NCBI GenBank assembly: GCA_008694505.1 | Contig: VZDJ01000346.1 | Coordinates: 8,915,244-8,979,243, forward strand | Length of the DNA stretch: 64,000 nucleotides | DNA from: Cyanoderma ruficeps | Lineage: Eukaryota > Chordata > Aves > Passeriformes > Timaliidae | Direction of reading: 5' to 3' | Shown: positions 24,530-36,092 of the stretch, one piece after another | How positions within the stretch are numbered: position 1 is the stretch's first letter | Layout of the letters: each line of letters starts with the position of its first letter | Program-made: the position numbers and the translations under genes | Notes under the pieces: model-generated | The model's input: only the letters and a program-made list of their open reading frames with translations | Database searches by the model: none | What the model was told of the DNA's origin: nothing

Positions 24530-25400
24530 AAGATGGAAAAGGGTAAGGTAACCCAAACACTAAGTTGGGAAATTCAGACAGGACCTCCTTGCTTACCGAA
24601 TCTCCAAAGTGGCGTAGGTGCAGCTGGATCTGATGTGGCTAAGAGAAGAAATACAAAGAGTAAGGAAGTCTTTCCATTGATTCATGAGGTTCAGAGTAGA
24701 TCCCCTTGCTTTCCAAATTCCTGATGGAGCTTAGGTCCAATCTTAGACTTTGACAACAGTCTCTCTTAAAGGAATTACCTACGTGGATTTCATTAGTATT
24801 AATTTAGCATGCTCTCAGAAGCTTACTGAGGATCTATTGCAGTTTACGGACCTCTCTGCCTTGGGTTACAGAAGGAGCACTCGGTCTCAGGTAAGGAATC
24901 CCAAACACTGGGAGGCATCCCAGCTGAAGAGGAGAGTCACTGGTGTGCATTCCAGTTGCAATTTAGGGAAAGCTTGAATTGAACTCATCCAGAGACCTGT
25001 TGTTAGTAGAAAGGCCTCTCTGCCTCTTGGAACAACCTTGAAAGGTCTCCCAGCTCCAGGGGAGATCACTGCTGTGCAGCCAACCTGCCTGGCAGGGAGA
25101 GCTCAGGGGCAGTTCACTTAGGCTGACATGGGCTTGTAGTCAAATTGCATGCAATGGGAAGGGTGTGCAAGAGACTCCCTTGTACCCCCAGATTTCTTTG
25201 TTCTGTGATAACTGAGTCTTGGAATAAACACATTCAAGTGTTATTCACATGATCAGGCATGATGGTCATTGGGTCGATCTGCTCTTTGTGGATTTCCTGG
25301 AGTTCTTTACCTCAGTTGGAGCTTGTACTGAGCTACTGCTGGTCTGGTTAAGGGGGCTGAGTGTATCCATCACACATATGGAGGCCTGATGCTACCATTT
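24530..25400. repeat. Unclassified complex repeat, possibly a degraded LTR element
   Basis: The segment is GC-richer than its surroundings and internally repetitive. CCTCTCTGCC recurs at 24851 and 25015. The stretch from 24911 and the stretch from about 25041 are alignable copies sharing CCCAGCT, GGAGA, TCACTG and TGTGCA. A second pair, from about 24572 and 24691, shares TTCAGA, CCTTGCTT and TTAGGT or GTAGGT. Near 25220 it carries GGAATAAACACATTCAAG, which looks like a poly(A) region. Together these suggest an LTR-type element with tandemly repeated upstream sequence on the + strand, but I cannot name the family or fix its ends. Confidence 0.5.
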
Positions 25401-25828
25401 AAAGCCCACTACAATTCATGGTCCAACTTCCATTCGGTCGTTTGAAAATGAATAACAAAGAGCTGCTTGTGTAGAAAAGGAATTTGCATCAGGAATTTAA
25501 AGGGGTGAAACTTGTGATTCTACTTCAGTAGAATCTTGATACAGTAGATGTTCAGTAGAATTCTTGATACAGCAAAGTAAAATAAACCAAATGTGATTGG
25601 AAGAACTTTTCTTCAGTACAAAGCTGTACTGAACTGTAAATGAAGTGCAAAAACTCTACTAGAGTACTGAGATCTCTTCTTGAGAGTGCTTTGTAAAACA
25701 TGTCCTATAGATCCTGCTGCTGGTAATGTGATGAAGGATAGTATTCTCTTCAAGTTGGTGGAATTTTTGGATTATTATTACCACATGGTTTGTATATCCA
25801 GGCAGCATTTGATGTTAATCATCATAGA

Positions 25829-25857
25829 TGTGTATATATGTGTGTGTGTGTGTGTAT
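25829..25857. repeat. TG microsatellite
   Basis: A TGTATATATG lead-in followed by about eight perfect TG units. Likely length-polymorphic. Confidence 0.9.
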
Positions 25858-27557
25858 GAAGAATGGGTGATTTTTTATAAACTGTTTACTCAGCAAATGC
25901 ATGGATAAAACAATAGTTATACTGATCATAAGTTCTTTTGTCATCTATTTATCATTATCCCACAATGGCTTGACCTGCAACCTATTACTAATAGACCAGA
26001 AAAACGATCTAATGTGTCACTGTAAAAATCTTTGCAAATTGACACAAAGACTAATTTGCCATTAAGAAAACTCCCAATCTGTTACATCTGTAACAATACA
26101 CCCTAGCTTTTCATTCAGTATAAATAAAATACACTCTGTAACCTTGGATCAATAAACTACTTATCAAAGATGTAATTAGCTTCATTTTACAACTCAAACA
26201 GATCTAAATCCAGAAACAAACACAGACTTCATGAACCAATGTATTTATTTTTGCAAAATTCTACTTATATTTTTCTGCAGTGAATTCTTGTCAGTTTGTC
26301 TAAGCAAAAGGGTACAAAAATGCTGAAATAAAGATGAATATCTGTGTACTCACTAGGCTGGCAAAGTACTTACAATGTTGTGAAATTCCAGTTCTATTAC
26401 AAATCACTATCGTGGTCTTGAAGGCCCAATACCCTTCAGGGGAGAGTATGAAGTACAAATCTTGGTTATTGCCTTTAAGCTGTGCTGTCTTTAACAATGT
26501 CAAATCGAAAGAGTGTTATGTAAGTTTGCAGCAAACAAATGTTTTTATCACAGCTACAAACAATATCTTGTCCAACAATTTGTATGCTAGGCTTTTCCGA
26601 GCAATGTGAAGAAATGAACTGAATCATGGCTTGCATTTGCTTAACAAAGCATTCAAGTGTGTGGGCTGTTGGAGCCTTTTGGTATCCAGGTGCCAGAATG
26701 GTGTTTTTAAGAGCCAAGGAAGACTTAACAGTCCACAGCTTACATTACCTCTGAGTTAACAAGTTGTGATGAGTTGAGTTCTTGGTTTGGGCTCTCTTTA
26801 GAAGCTCCTAAGAAGATGGCAAAATGGTCAAGCATGTTCCAGGGTAACAATATTGAAAATAAAGAACAAAAAATGTTATTGCTTATGAAACCATATGTGC
26901 TGCTTCTGATTTGCATTGAAAAGTTGATAAACGCTGGATAAACTTTGTCAACTTTATTACTATCTCTTTCTCTTTGTTTATGTATACGCCTCACCCTTTG
27001 CTTAGAAGTCAAGTCAGTTTTTCTCTTAAAGTTTGTGTTTTTCATAGTTTTTCTAATGATTACCTTTTTTGTACATGCTCATTATGTTGCTTATTAAGTA
27101 CAGGCAGAATTTTCCCTGAAACAGTTCTTTATAGAAAAGTAACAGCATGTAAAATGTTGGCTAGTTCTAGAGGCTTAGCTATTGCTAACAAAAGGTAATG
27201 AATGGCAAAAAGTGGAGGGCTTTTTCATTCAGAACATTTTCTGACTCAATTGCACTTGTAAAAAGCTGTTGAAATGTAGATATATGTATGTTCACTTTAC
27301 ATGGCAACGCTTTTCTGTTGAATTTGCACAGCAAAAACATCCTTCTTCTTTCTCCCCTCCATACTCATAATTTATGAGCATATATTATTTTCCAGAATTT
27401 TGCATAGTCTTTTCACTTAATTCAACTAAAAGTTAAGACTACTTTCAGTCAATTGTGATGGATGAATAACTTCAGATTTTGTACCAATATGAGTACTCTG
27501 CAGTGAGGGGGAAAATAATCTATTTCTGAGAGTCTTTCTTCGCTTTGTTTTTTTCAG

Positions 27558-27792
27558 CTTGAAGTGCAGTCTTGTTGTGTATTCCTTCCGAATGACAGCC
27601 TGCCTTCTCCAAGTACTATTGTGTCAGGTGACATTCCTGGGACTGTGCGAAACTGGTACCATGGACAGGCCAGTATGCCTGGCACACTTGTTGTCTGCTT
27701 GCCCCAGATAAAAATTATGAGTGCTGGACACAAACATATGGAACCTTTGCAAGAAATCCCATTTGTTGTCCTGAGACCCATCCTGGAAGAAG
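27558..27792 (+). CDS. VPS13B: VPS13B coding exon (human exon 23 equivalent)
   Basis: The exon is 235 bp, phase 0 in and phase 1 out (GAAGAAG|GTAATG). It encodes LEVQSCCVFLPNDSLPSPST, IVSGDIPGTVRNWYHGQASM, PGTLVVCLPQIKIMSAGHKH and MEPLQEIPFVVLRPILEEG. This is one of the most conserved blocks in the window against remembered human VPS13B, with only scattered substitutions. It is globular or groove-forming rather than loop sequence, with alternating hydrophobic strands (GTLVVCLPQIKIMS). A 75-codon minus-strand frame over the same bases is a shadow. The borders are supported by TTTTTCAG before and GTAATG after. Confidence 0.95.
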
Positions 27793-28132
27793 GTAATGTG
27801 ATAAACTCAATAAAACTTACTCTTTAGTTTCCATTTCTAACTGTTATGAAAATTACCTTCATTTATTTTGAAAACTTCTGGTTTTGTACTGCTTTTTTAG
27901 CAGAATGTTGTTATATATTATTGATGTTTAGAAATACTACTTACAAGGTTGGCCCCATGGAAATCAATGTGGAACTCATCATCAAAGAGCTAGTTCTGTG
28001 ATGTTTTGTATATTTGAAACTAAAAAAAAATTTTACCTCCATTGGTTTTGTTATTCAAGTTATTGTGTACCCAATCATCTTGACACAACAGGAAGTGGCA
28101 GTAAATTGGAAATTCCAAGACAAAATGGTGAC

Positions 28133-28404
28133 AGGTTAGGAAAAACTTCTCATCCCACCAAAAGGTGTTGGATGTAACATTCAGACCGGACATTAGTTAA
28201 ACATTCTTCACTGAGAGGGTGGTTGGTCACTGGAACAAGCTTCACAGAAAAGTGTTCATGGCACTAAGCCTGTCAGAGTTCTGAATGCATCTGTACAATG
28301 CTTTTAATCATACAATTTAATCTTAGGTAGTCCTGCAAGGAGCAGGGAATTGCACTCAGTCATCTCTTATGAGTCCCTCCCAACATGAGATATTCTATGA
28401 TTCA
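28133..28404 (+). mobile_element. CR1 LINE 3' fragment (sense)
   Basis: This is a degraded copy of the CR1 3' UTR. It contains the GGTTGGTCACTGGAACAAGC block, a decayed GTCAGAGTTC...AATGCT block and a CTTATGAGTCCCTCCCAAC block. It ends ATTCTATGATTCAAT, a form of the CR1 terminal tail. It is 5'-truncated and quite diverged. Confidence 0.8.
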
Positions 28405-29015
28405 ATATAAAATGAGGAAAAATATTCATAAGTATAGCAAACTGTCAAAAGAAAAGGATGAGATTTGAATGGCCATCTTGATAGGCAACAGTTGTTGTTG
28501 TTCTGTGTTGTGACTTAGGAATTGTAGCAATCGTTTGGTAGAGATTTGAAGAAAATAATTATAACGGTTGAGGAAAAGTACTGTAGTTCTTATTTGAAAA
28601 GCTAACATTTGATAGGGGTTTGAATTTTAGACCAGCTTGAGGGAAGAATCAGCTTTTAACGTTCTGCAACTGATTGAGAAATAAATGGAGGAGGTAAGCT
28701 GAAAAAGGACCTAGCAAGTTAAAACAAGTTGCTTATGTTCAATATTTTTTATTGTGTTTTGGGGTTTTTTTTAATAGAGCCCTTAGAAAATAACAGAATA
28801 AATAGCAAATAGACTTGCAGTAGTGTTCTGAAGAAATACTGATGAAAAAATCTTGTTACATATATATAGAGAGAGATAAGAAAAACTGTGTACTGGAAAT
28901 AGGTGAGGCAAATATTCTGAGCCATCTTGGGCCTTAGGTTCCAGGTTTATTTTAATGACTTCCATGAGAGCTAGGCTCACAACCAAGGTTTGGATTCCAT
29001 GGAAATGCCAGTATT

Positions 29016-29494
29016 TGTGGTTTAACTCCAGCCAGCAGCTATGACTGCGCACATCGCCTCACTCCTCCACCCTAGTGGAATGGAGAAGAGAATCAGGAGG
29101 ATTCTTAGAAATTCTGAGGATTTCTAAGTGAGAAAGCTTAGGGGTTGAGATAAAGACAGCTTAAAAGATAAAGTAAAAGCTGCAGGTGCACGCAAAGCAA
29201 AATAACAAATTGATTTGTTACTTCCTGTCGGTAGGCAGGTGTCCCAGCCTTTCTGTTTGGTTGGTTTCATGGGTTATTTGGGGTCAGCTGGCCAGAGGAT
29301 CTCCCTGCCCAGCTCCTTGTGTGCCCCCAGTTTACTTGCTGGTGGAGCAGTGTGAGAAGCAAGTAAACACTTTAAGCACTGTTCAGCAATAATTAGAACA
29401 TACCCATGTTATCCACAGTTTTAAGCCCAAATCTAGAACAGCACCATTCCAACTACTATAAAGAAATTTTAGTCTATCCCAGACAAAACCAGGG
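29016..29494 (-). mobile_element. Solo LTR of avian ERVL-like endogenous retrovirus, antisense
   Basis: It belongs to the same broad family as the LTR at 9847. It begins TGTGGTTTAACTCCAGCCAG and runs through GGGTTGAGATAAAGACAGCT, GGGTCAGCTGG and TCTATCCCAGACAAAACCAG near its right end. It is more diverged and shorter than the 9847 copy, missing part of the centre. Sense is the minus strand, by the same logic as for that copy. No internal viral genes are adjacent. Confidence 0.75.
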
Positions 29495-30931
29495 CGTTGG
29501 TGTACAGTTAGTTCATTGTTGTTTTCTCAAACTATTATTTATAAAGAATTTTTGCCGTTTTGTGTATTCAAAGATGCAGAGAGCGAGATGCAGCAATTGT
29601 TCCATTGCTTTTGTGGCAGCATTTTCTGAGAAAATTTTTCTGTTTTTTGTGAACTTACTGCTGAAGTACAAACAATTTAAAGGGTACAAAAAATTAAGAC
29701 AAAATCACATTTAAGATCTAATCCTGCTCCTGCCGTCTGAAATTTGTTTGGATTTATAACATCATATTTCTTCTCCCTTTGATCTGCCACTTATATTGAA
29801 CTCTGCTCCTTTTTGTATTTTACCTTAACTCATGGCAATGGAAATAAAATTGTAGTTTTTAGTATTGAAAGTCATATTAGAGATGCTGCCAAATGAAAAA
29901 AAAAAGTTTGAAAGGAAGACAGAAAGGTATATGTCTTTTTCCTAATAACTTTCAGTGGGAATGATCTTATTTTCTAATCATAGTGACAGATAGAAGATAA
30001 ATTTAACGGAAGTCTTTTGTTTGTTTCAAACTGATGATGTAATTTAAACCATTTATGAAAGTCAGAAGTCATTTGAGTTTTGTCAGACCCAGATTTGAAG
30101 GAAAGAGCCTAGTGAGAGAAAAGAATCCCCCTGGTTGGGATAAAGCCTATGGTAAGGAATTTATTTGTGTGTGGCTTTCTGCTCTGGGAATAATGCCAAA
30201 CAGAAGTTCTCACAATCTTGATATTTTTGATTCTTGAGTGGCGCCATTGCTTTCTCCCATGCCAAGACTCCCTCCTAAAGAGATTATTTCAAAGTTTTTT
30301 CCCAGCTTTAAAGTCACCTTCTTTGTTTATTCTCCTATAGAGGTAAATAATTTTTATTGACTTGTATTGTAAAAGCCTCTTAATTTGCTTCTGTCTTTGA
30401 ACAAGACTTCAGGGACAGTATGTCATTCTTCAGACATGTTACCAGCTCTCAGAAACTATATTTAGTCAACCGTGCTTTTCCGGGTTCCCATTTTTTTGAT
30501 AATTCCTTCTTTTACAAAGAAGAGATATATTCCTACTGTTGTTTGGGGATATTTCAGATACTTACTGATCTCAAGATGTCAACATACTGTAAAAATAGCT
30601 TATACACTATTCCACAATCAGGTCTTTCCATTTGTTTACAGAGTTTTGCTGCATCTTTGAAGTAATTTTAGTTTGTAGGAATGCATAAAAGAACATTATA
30701 AGTACTTTTATAGCACTTTTATTCAGAAACATTATGTAGTTCAGTCATACTAAATAACTAAGTAATCCATAAATGGATTTATCTGTGTAAAGAATGAAAT
30801 ATTCCTTTGACCTTCTGTTGAATAACAGATATAATTAAGTAAAGTATTGAATTGCATTAAGTATTATCTTAAGAGTGCAAATTAATCAGACAGAAATCCA
30901 TGAGGTAGTATTTATTGAAGATGTTAAAGCA

Positions 30932-31220
30932 GAACCACAAAATCATAGAGCCTGGAAGGCCAGGTGGCAAATGAGTGATCCCTGGTCCAAACTTGCATGG
31001 CAAAGGGACCCAAGATGACATTATCCAACACCCTGCTCGTTTGATCCTGAAAAACCTGCACATCTCTAAGTTAATAATTGTTTTTTCTGTAAAAACTTCC
31101 TTACATCAGTATTAAATCTCTCCCGGTGCAACTCGTACCTGTTGCCTCTTGTCTTCTCTGTTTGGACACTCTCTGAAGAGGAAGACCTCTGTCTTGTTTG
31201 TAGCTGCCCTTTATGTAAAA
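30932..31220 (-). mobile_element. CR1 LINE fragment (antisense)
   Basis: On the + strand it starts AACCACAAAATCATAGAGCC, then AAGGCCAGG, TGGTCCAA and CCAACACCCTGCTC, in the order expected for an inverted CR1 3' end. It continues to the reverse of CR1 coding or 3' UTR sequence (CTCGTACCTGTTGCCTCTTG, ACTCTCTGAAGAGGAAGACC). Strongly diverged, so the left and right limits are approximate. Confidence 0.7.
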
Positions 31221-32213
31221 TGGTTACTAAGAAAAAAGTAAATAGTTAGAAACTCAGTTTGAGCAAAACTGACATGTTTAGAGAAGTGCTTAGAGCGAGT
31301 TGTGACTTTTCGTGCACATCTGACTTGAAATATTTGACAATTCATCTGGATAATCTCCGTGGTCCAACCTACAGCGATAGGCTAAAATGTGGTAAATATA
31401 GTTGGACAACATATGTTGTTATGGTCAGAACTTCAGGACTGCTAAGTGGTCTTCCAAAAATCTAAACTCCTATTAAATGAAAACAAGTTGAAAACATGAA
31501 GGGAACTTTTGCATAACTAAAACACTGTTTTATAGTAATAGTGAAAATATTTTTTTTTTATATTTTTATTGATGAAATCCTCCTGTTTTTAGAGGTTTTC
31601 ATTTTTAATTATTTCAGTTATTGATTTTTTTAGTAATGTTAATTAATCCTTAATATAATAGTGTTCCTCTTCAGGTTCATAGTAGTAAATTTTATTAATT
31701 CATCTTTGTAAAAATGTTTGCTTATGTCACATACAGTAAGATGCAGATCTTTAAGTAAGACACAGTAAAATACTTTTAGAAAGCAGTGTTCAAAATATCT
31801 TAAAATTGTTGATATTGCTGCTGGTCATATTCACATTTTCAAGTGGATAGCCATATATTGACAGTCAGTGAATCCCTGCATTCCAGATATGTAATTTGAA
31901 AAATGGCTTTTGTTTGCGAAGTAAGACAGATTATATATCTTCAGAGGATTTTGTAACCTATGGCGAAACTCAGTAATCTGTCAATAAGTGACTTGCAGGG
32001 AAATAGGAAATTAGTGCCGTATAGATTTCAACCTGAAAACAGCAGTTAAATGTTAAAGTAGAACAGCAGTATGTTGGCCTTCTTACAAGTTATCATCTTT
32101 CATTAGATTTTAAAAAATGTTTACCTTTAAATTTATGGAAATTATTTTATCAGTTATTATGTTTAAGAGAAGTATTTGACATTAAAATGGTGTGCTGTTT
32201 CGTAGGAGGATTT

Positions 32214-32462
32214 GTGTGCAACCTTAAAAATCATCTATTTCCAATCCCCCTGCCAAGGGCAGGGACACCTTTCACTAGACCAGGTTCCATTCCAAACTGG
32301 CTGTGAGCACTTTCAGGGATGGGGCATCCACAACTTCTCTTTGCAGCCTGTTCCAGTGTCTTGCTACCTCCGGTAGTGAATAATTTCTTCTTTATATCTA
32401 ATCTAAATCTACCTTATTTTGGTTTATTTGAGCTTATATTCAGTGTCACCATCTGTAACAGT
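32214..32462 (-). mobile_element. CR1 LINE fragment (antisense)
   Basis: Clear inverted CR1 consensus blocks occur in order: CCAATCCCCCTGCCAAGGGC, AGGGACACCTTTCACTAGAC, AGGGATGGGGCATCCACAAC, CCTGTTCCAGTG and ATATCTAATCTAAATCTACC. The terminal tail is eroded on the left. It is truncated at both ends relative to a full-length element. Confidence 0.85.
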
Positions 32463-34653
32463 AATTGCTGCATTTAATTTACTTGTTATGAGAATGGCTT
32501 GTAAAATTAGTTCTCACATTTGAGAAGCTGGGATTATGCATAGAATTACTTTTCTGTTGCATGAATTTAAGAAGTTATCAAAGCAGTTGAAATAGTTGAA
32601 TTAATATTTTTTCAAATACTAAATCAGTGATGTTGTTCTATGAAATTAAAAATAAGGATTTAGGCTAGCAGTAGATCAAGAATTAACCATACTTTCATAA
32701 TCTTCAACCATAGTAGGGATCTTTCATGTGTATATTTTATAACCTTGCCATAATAAATATTGGGTGTGCTGTAGTTCCACTGAAGGCAATTCCAGTTTTC
32801 CCAATTTACTTAAAATATTTCAGAATTTTATCAATTAGGTGACAAAATAATAGTATACATAGATGGAAGGTTATATGTAGAGAAAATTCTGCTAAATGTG
32901 GCACTGACTTTTTCTTTTTTACCAAGAAATCATTCTTTAAATTATGGGAAAATCCTATAAACAATATTGCTTTTGATGGTTAGACGCTTTGAATTAATTT
33001 TTTAATAGTTTCATAAAACATATTTGCAAATGAATGAAGGTACATTTTTTTGGAAAACAAATAAGACATAGGTACAGCAACAAAACAAGGATTTATCAGG
33101 TGCACAGTTCCAGTAAGGTGTTAGAACAGGCACATAGTGTATATGGAGCTGAAGAAGAGGTATTTCATGACATTAGGGGGAATTTTATAGCTGTAAATTT
33201 ACTGTATCTTTACTACAGTGTTTTTTCAATGTACTGTAGTTTCTGTAAATTGATAAAATTTTATTGTTTCCCTTTAAGGTAGATATTGTGTGCAGTCTAG
33301 TAGAGCTACTACTGATTTTTTTCTTTAGATATTATTTCCTTCTAATCTATGAAATATGTTAATTTATGTTAATTTCTGTGGTTAATTTACTATGTTAATT
33401 TACTGTGGTGGTCAAAGAGAAAACCAAAGTTCATATGTAATAATTAGAAACATGTCATTGGAGTTGACTTTGCATTTGAATTTTTTTCCATCTATTGCAA
33501 TTATTTTTTTGTGTGTTTCTTGGCTGACTGAATTTGGAAAAAAACACAAATTAACTGCTTCAAAGCTTTTGATCTGCAAACCTTTTGAAAATATTTTCAA
33601 GTCATTTTGAACTGAATTCTTCAGCATGTAATAGCTTCAAAATAAAATATTGAAGTTTTCAGCTTCTTCTTAGGATGAGACACAGAGTTTTCTGATATAT
33701 ACTTATGACCATATAAATGTATTGCTGAAGCCACCTGTGGAAGAAAAAATAGAAGTCCCACTACAATAATATGGTAAAAAAAATGCTGGAATGAAGCTTT
33801 CTTTTCATTTCAAAACCCTTCTAATTTCTTTAAATCATCACAGTTAACAGGTGATGCTATTTCTTAGTGTTGTGATTTCTCAGCAGGACAGTATTGACTG
33901 TAGGTTACACCAGGCAGTAAACACACTCTTCATATATTGTTTGAAAGCACTGGTTTGAATTTTTTATTGTCCGATCAGACCCCAAGGCCCCAGCCCAGTG
34001 TACCTTTGTGTACCATTTCCTCCTCTGATTCTCAAGACTGGCTCCCATGCTTGTGTGGTATTAGATTAATTTGGACTATTTTTATCCATGACTTAGGCCA
34101 AAATTTTGAAAAATAAAACCTCGTAACTTTCTGAATTTTCCTATGGGAAGGAGAACTTTTCTGCTTCTCTTTCTCCTTCTGTGTTCTCCCTGCAAAGATG
34201 ATGTTTCAGGCATGGCTAAGGTTTGTGGATGTTCACCAGCCTGCTGTGTCTGAATCTGACACTGCATCCAGCTGCTTTTACATTACTTCGTATTGGGCCA
34301 GGCAGTTTCTCTTGGTGGATTGAAAATTCGCATGCTGGGTACAGACTGTATGTTGTTCAAGTTGTCACAAAAGGCCCCAACTTCCTCAGTAGGAAATCTG
34401 ACAAATTGGATGAAGACTTTCTTTAAAGAAAACAAAACCAAACAAAAGAAACACCAAAGGCCCCCTGAAATATTATGTTCTTATACCTCTGAAGAGAAAA
34501 ACCCCATATCTATTTCAGGTAAAATTAGAATTATCCACCTATCTTCCAGTGCCTTATTTTCCTCACTTCTTTTGAGCATTCTTTGAGTTTAGGTTCAGTG
34601 TTTCTCCCAAATACTACTTTTTTTTCTCTGGGACCTGGCTCTGGATCTCAGTA

Positions 34654-34936
34654 TGTGAGATTGTATTTAGTTTACGTGGCAAGGTTTTGGTGGTGGGGTG
34701 GACTGCAACGCTGATGTCTGTGAGAGCATTCCAGAGGCTTTCCTCATGTCCAACAAAGCCAGTTCCAACCGGCTCCAGATGGACTTTCCCAAGTTGAGTC
34801 TGTTCTGCCCATGAGAAATCACAGGTGAATTATTTCTCCCTGCCTTCCAGCCTTTTCTCTCCTAGCCCAGCTGAGTAAGGAGAGTGATAGCAGCTGTGGT
34901 GGGTTACTGACACTCAGCCAGGGTCAACCTACCACA
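34654..34936 (+). mobile_element. LTR fragment of an avian endogenous retrovirus (sense)
   Basis: It starts TGTGAGATTG, then GGCAAGGTTTTGGTGGTGGG, a TCATGTCCAACAAAGCCAG block and CCGGCTCCAGATGGACTTTC. It closes with GGGTCAACCTACCACA, a diverged form of the 3' end shared by this LTR class. These blocks match, from memory, a common songbird LTR. A central portion is missing and no internal genes are present. The family name is not certain. Confidence 0.55.
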
Positions 34937-35871
34937 GGGATTCTGTTTGAAGTCCTGTGTTCTGTGTGCTCAGTTCCTCTCAATTCTAGCTGGTAGAGCT
35001 GTTGAAATTTTTCCTTCACCAAAAGGAGTTCCTGTTGGCCCTTTAAAAAAACTACCTGAATAGTTCTGTGATCCTGCTTTGGAAACTTTTATGTTGCATC
35101 TATTGACAACCTAAAGAAAGCTGATTGTATGGAAGCTGTAGGCATTTTATTGTTCAGCTGTGCACTGCCAGTTCCCTCACTGATTATTCCTGATAACAAT
35201 TCTTGGTAGGATGCCAGTAACCTCTCTGGGTAGACTTCCTCCTAAATATAAGAAATGAAGTGCTAGGTGTATGTTCATAATAATTTTTTTTAGACAATCC
35301 ATTACCATTCTGTTCCTAGGAAGTTTAAGTGAGGTGGTGGAAAGAGCTGCATTGTGAGCACTTGAATAGGCTTCACTCTGCACCACCACTGTGTTGAGAT
35401 GCAACCTGGAGACTTGTAAAGGAAAGAATTCACTTTTTTAGTATTAAAACCTGTAAATAGATATAAGTATATAATAGAAGGACTTGCCTCTGAATTGTAC
35501 CCATATGCTGAAAAAAGTGGGAAGTGTTTTCTGGATATTCCTCAGTTTGAGGAAAGTTATATGAAGCAGAAAGATTTCTTAAAAGACTATGTTTTACATG
35601 TTTGTTCACAGTTTGGAGTTAAAATTCCCAGTGGATTTCAGTTTTTAGAAATTGTAATAAATTTATTGCTATTGTTTAGATTTTGAAGTATAGCATGGAA
35701 ATGATGGTTGAATTATATTTATGACACTTTGGGATCAATTTAATGGTTGTTGATTGCACTTGCTGACTTCTGAGGTGGTTTAGAATAAGGCCTTTGCTAA
35801 TTTTGCGAAATTAATACCCTACTTTTTATTAAGCAATTGTTTAACTGTTTCCCCTTCTTTTCAATCACTAG

Positions 35872-36092
35872 GTGATGCTTTTCCATGGACAATTAGTCTG
35901 CATCATTTCAGTATATATACTCTCCTTGGACAACAAATGACACTTAATTTGGTAGAACCAATGGGCTGTACTTCTACTTTAGCTGTGACTTCACAGAAAC
36001 TGCTTTCTTCAGGGCCAGAATCCAGACACTCCTTTGTCGTCTGCCTCCATGTCGACCTTGAATCCCTTGAAATAAAATGCTCCAACCCCCAG
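35872..36092 (+). CDS. VPS13B: VPS13B coding exon (human exon 24 equivalent)
   Basis: The exon is 221 bp, phase 1 in and phase 0 out (CCCCAG|GTTGGT). It encodes DAFPWTISLHHFSVYTLLGQ, QMTLNLVEPMGCTSTLAVTS, QKLLSSGPESRHSFVVCLHV and DLESLEIKCSNPQ. It shows the alternating-residue beta strands of the VPS13 groove (WTISLHHFSVYTLL, SFVVCLHVDLESLEIK) and matches human closely. The first two bases complete Gly with the G left by the previous exon. The acceptor is CACTAG. A 60-codon minus-strand frame here is a shadow. Confidence 0.94.

Larger units (their letters stand above)
19028..27557 (+). other. VPS13B: VPS13B intron 22
   Basis: This 8.5 kb intron contains an 18-bp tandem duplication (19948-19983), an unclassified repeat with internal duplications (about 24530-25400) and a TG microsatellite (25829-25857). 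Several 60-100 codon frames on both strands near 26300-27200 overlap one another and have no family features. The acceptor is TTTTTTTCAG at 27557. Confidence 0.75.
27793..35871 (+). other. VPS13B: VPS13B intron 23, transposon-rich
   Basis: This 8.1 kb intron has the highest density of recognisable transposons in the window: CR1 (+) at 28133-28404, antisense LTR at 29016-29494, CR1 (-) at 30932-31220, CR1 (-) at 32214-32462 and sense LTR at 34654-34936. The two LTRs face opposite ways, so they are independent solo LTRs and do not bound one provirus. The remainder is AT-rich without features. Confidence 0.8.

Noticed and set aside
29016..34936. LTRs at 29016 and 34654 as the two ends of one provirus
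   Set aside because: They are in opposite orientations and of different type, with CR1 fragments and ordinary intron sequence between them and no retroviral genes.
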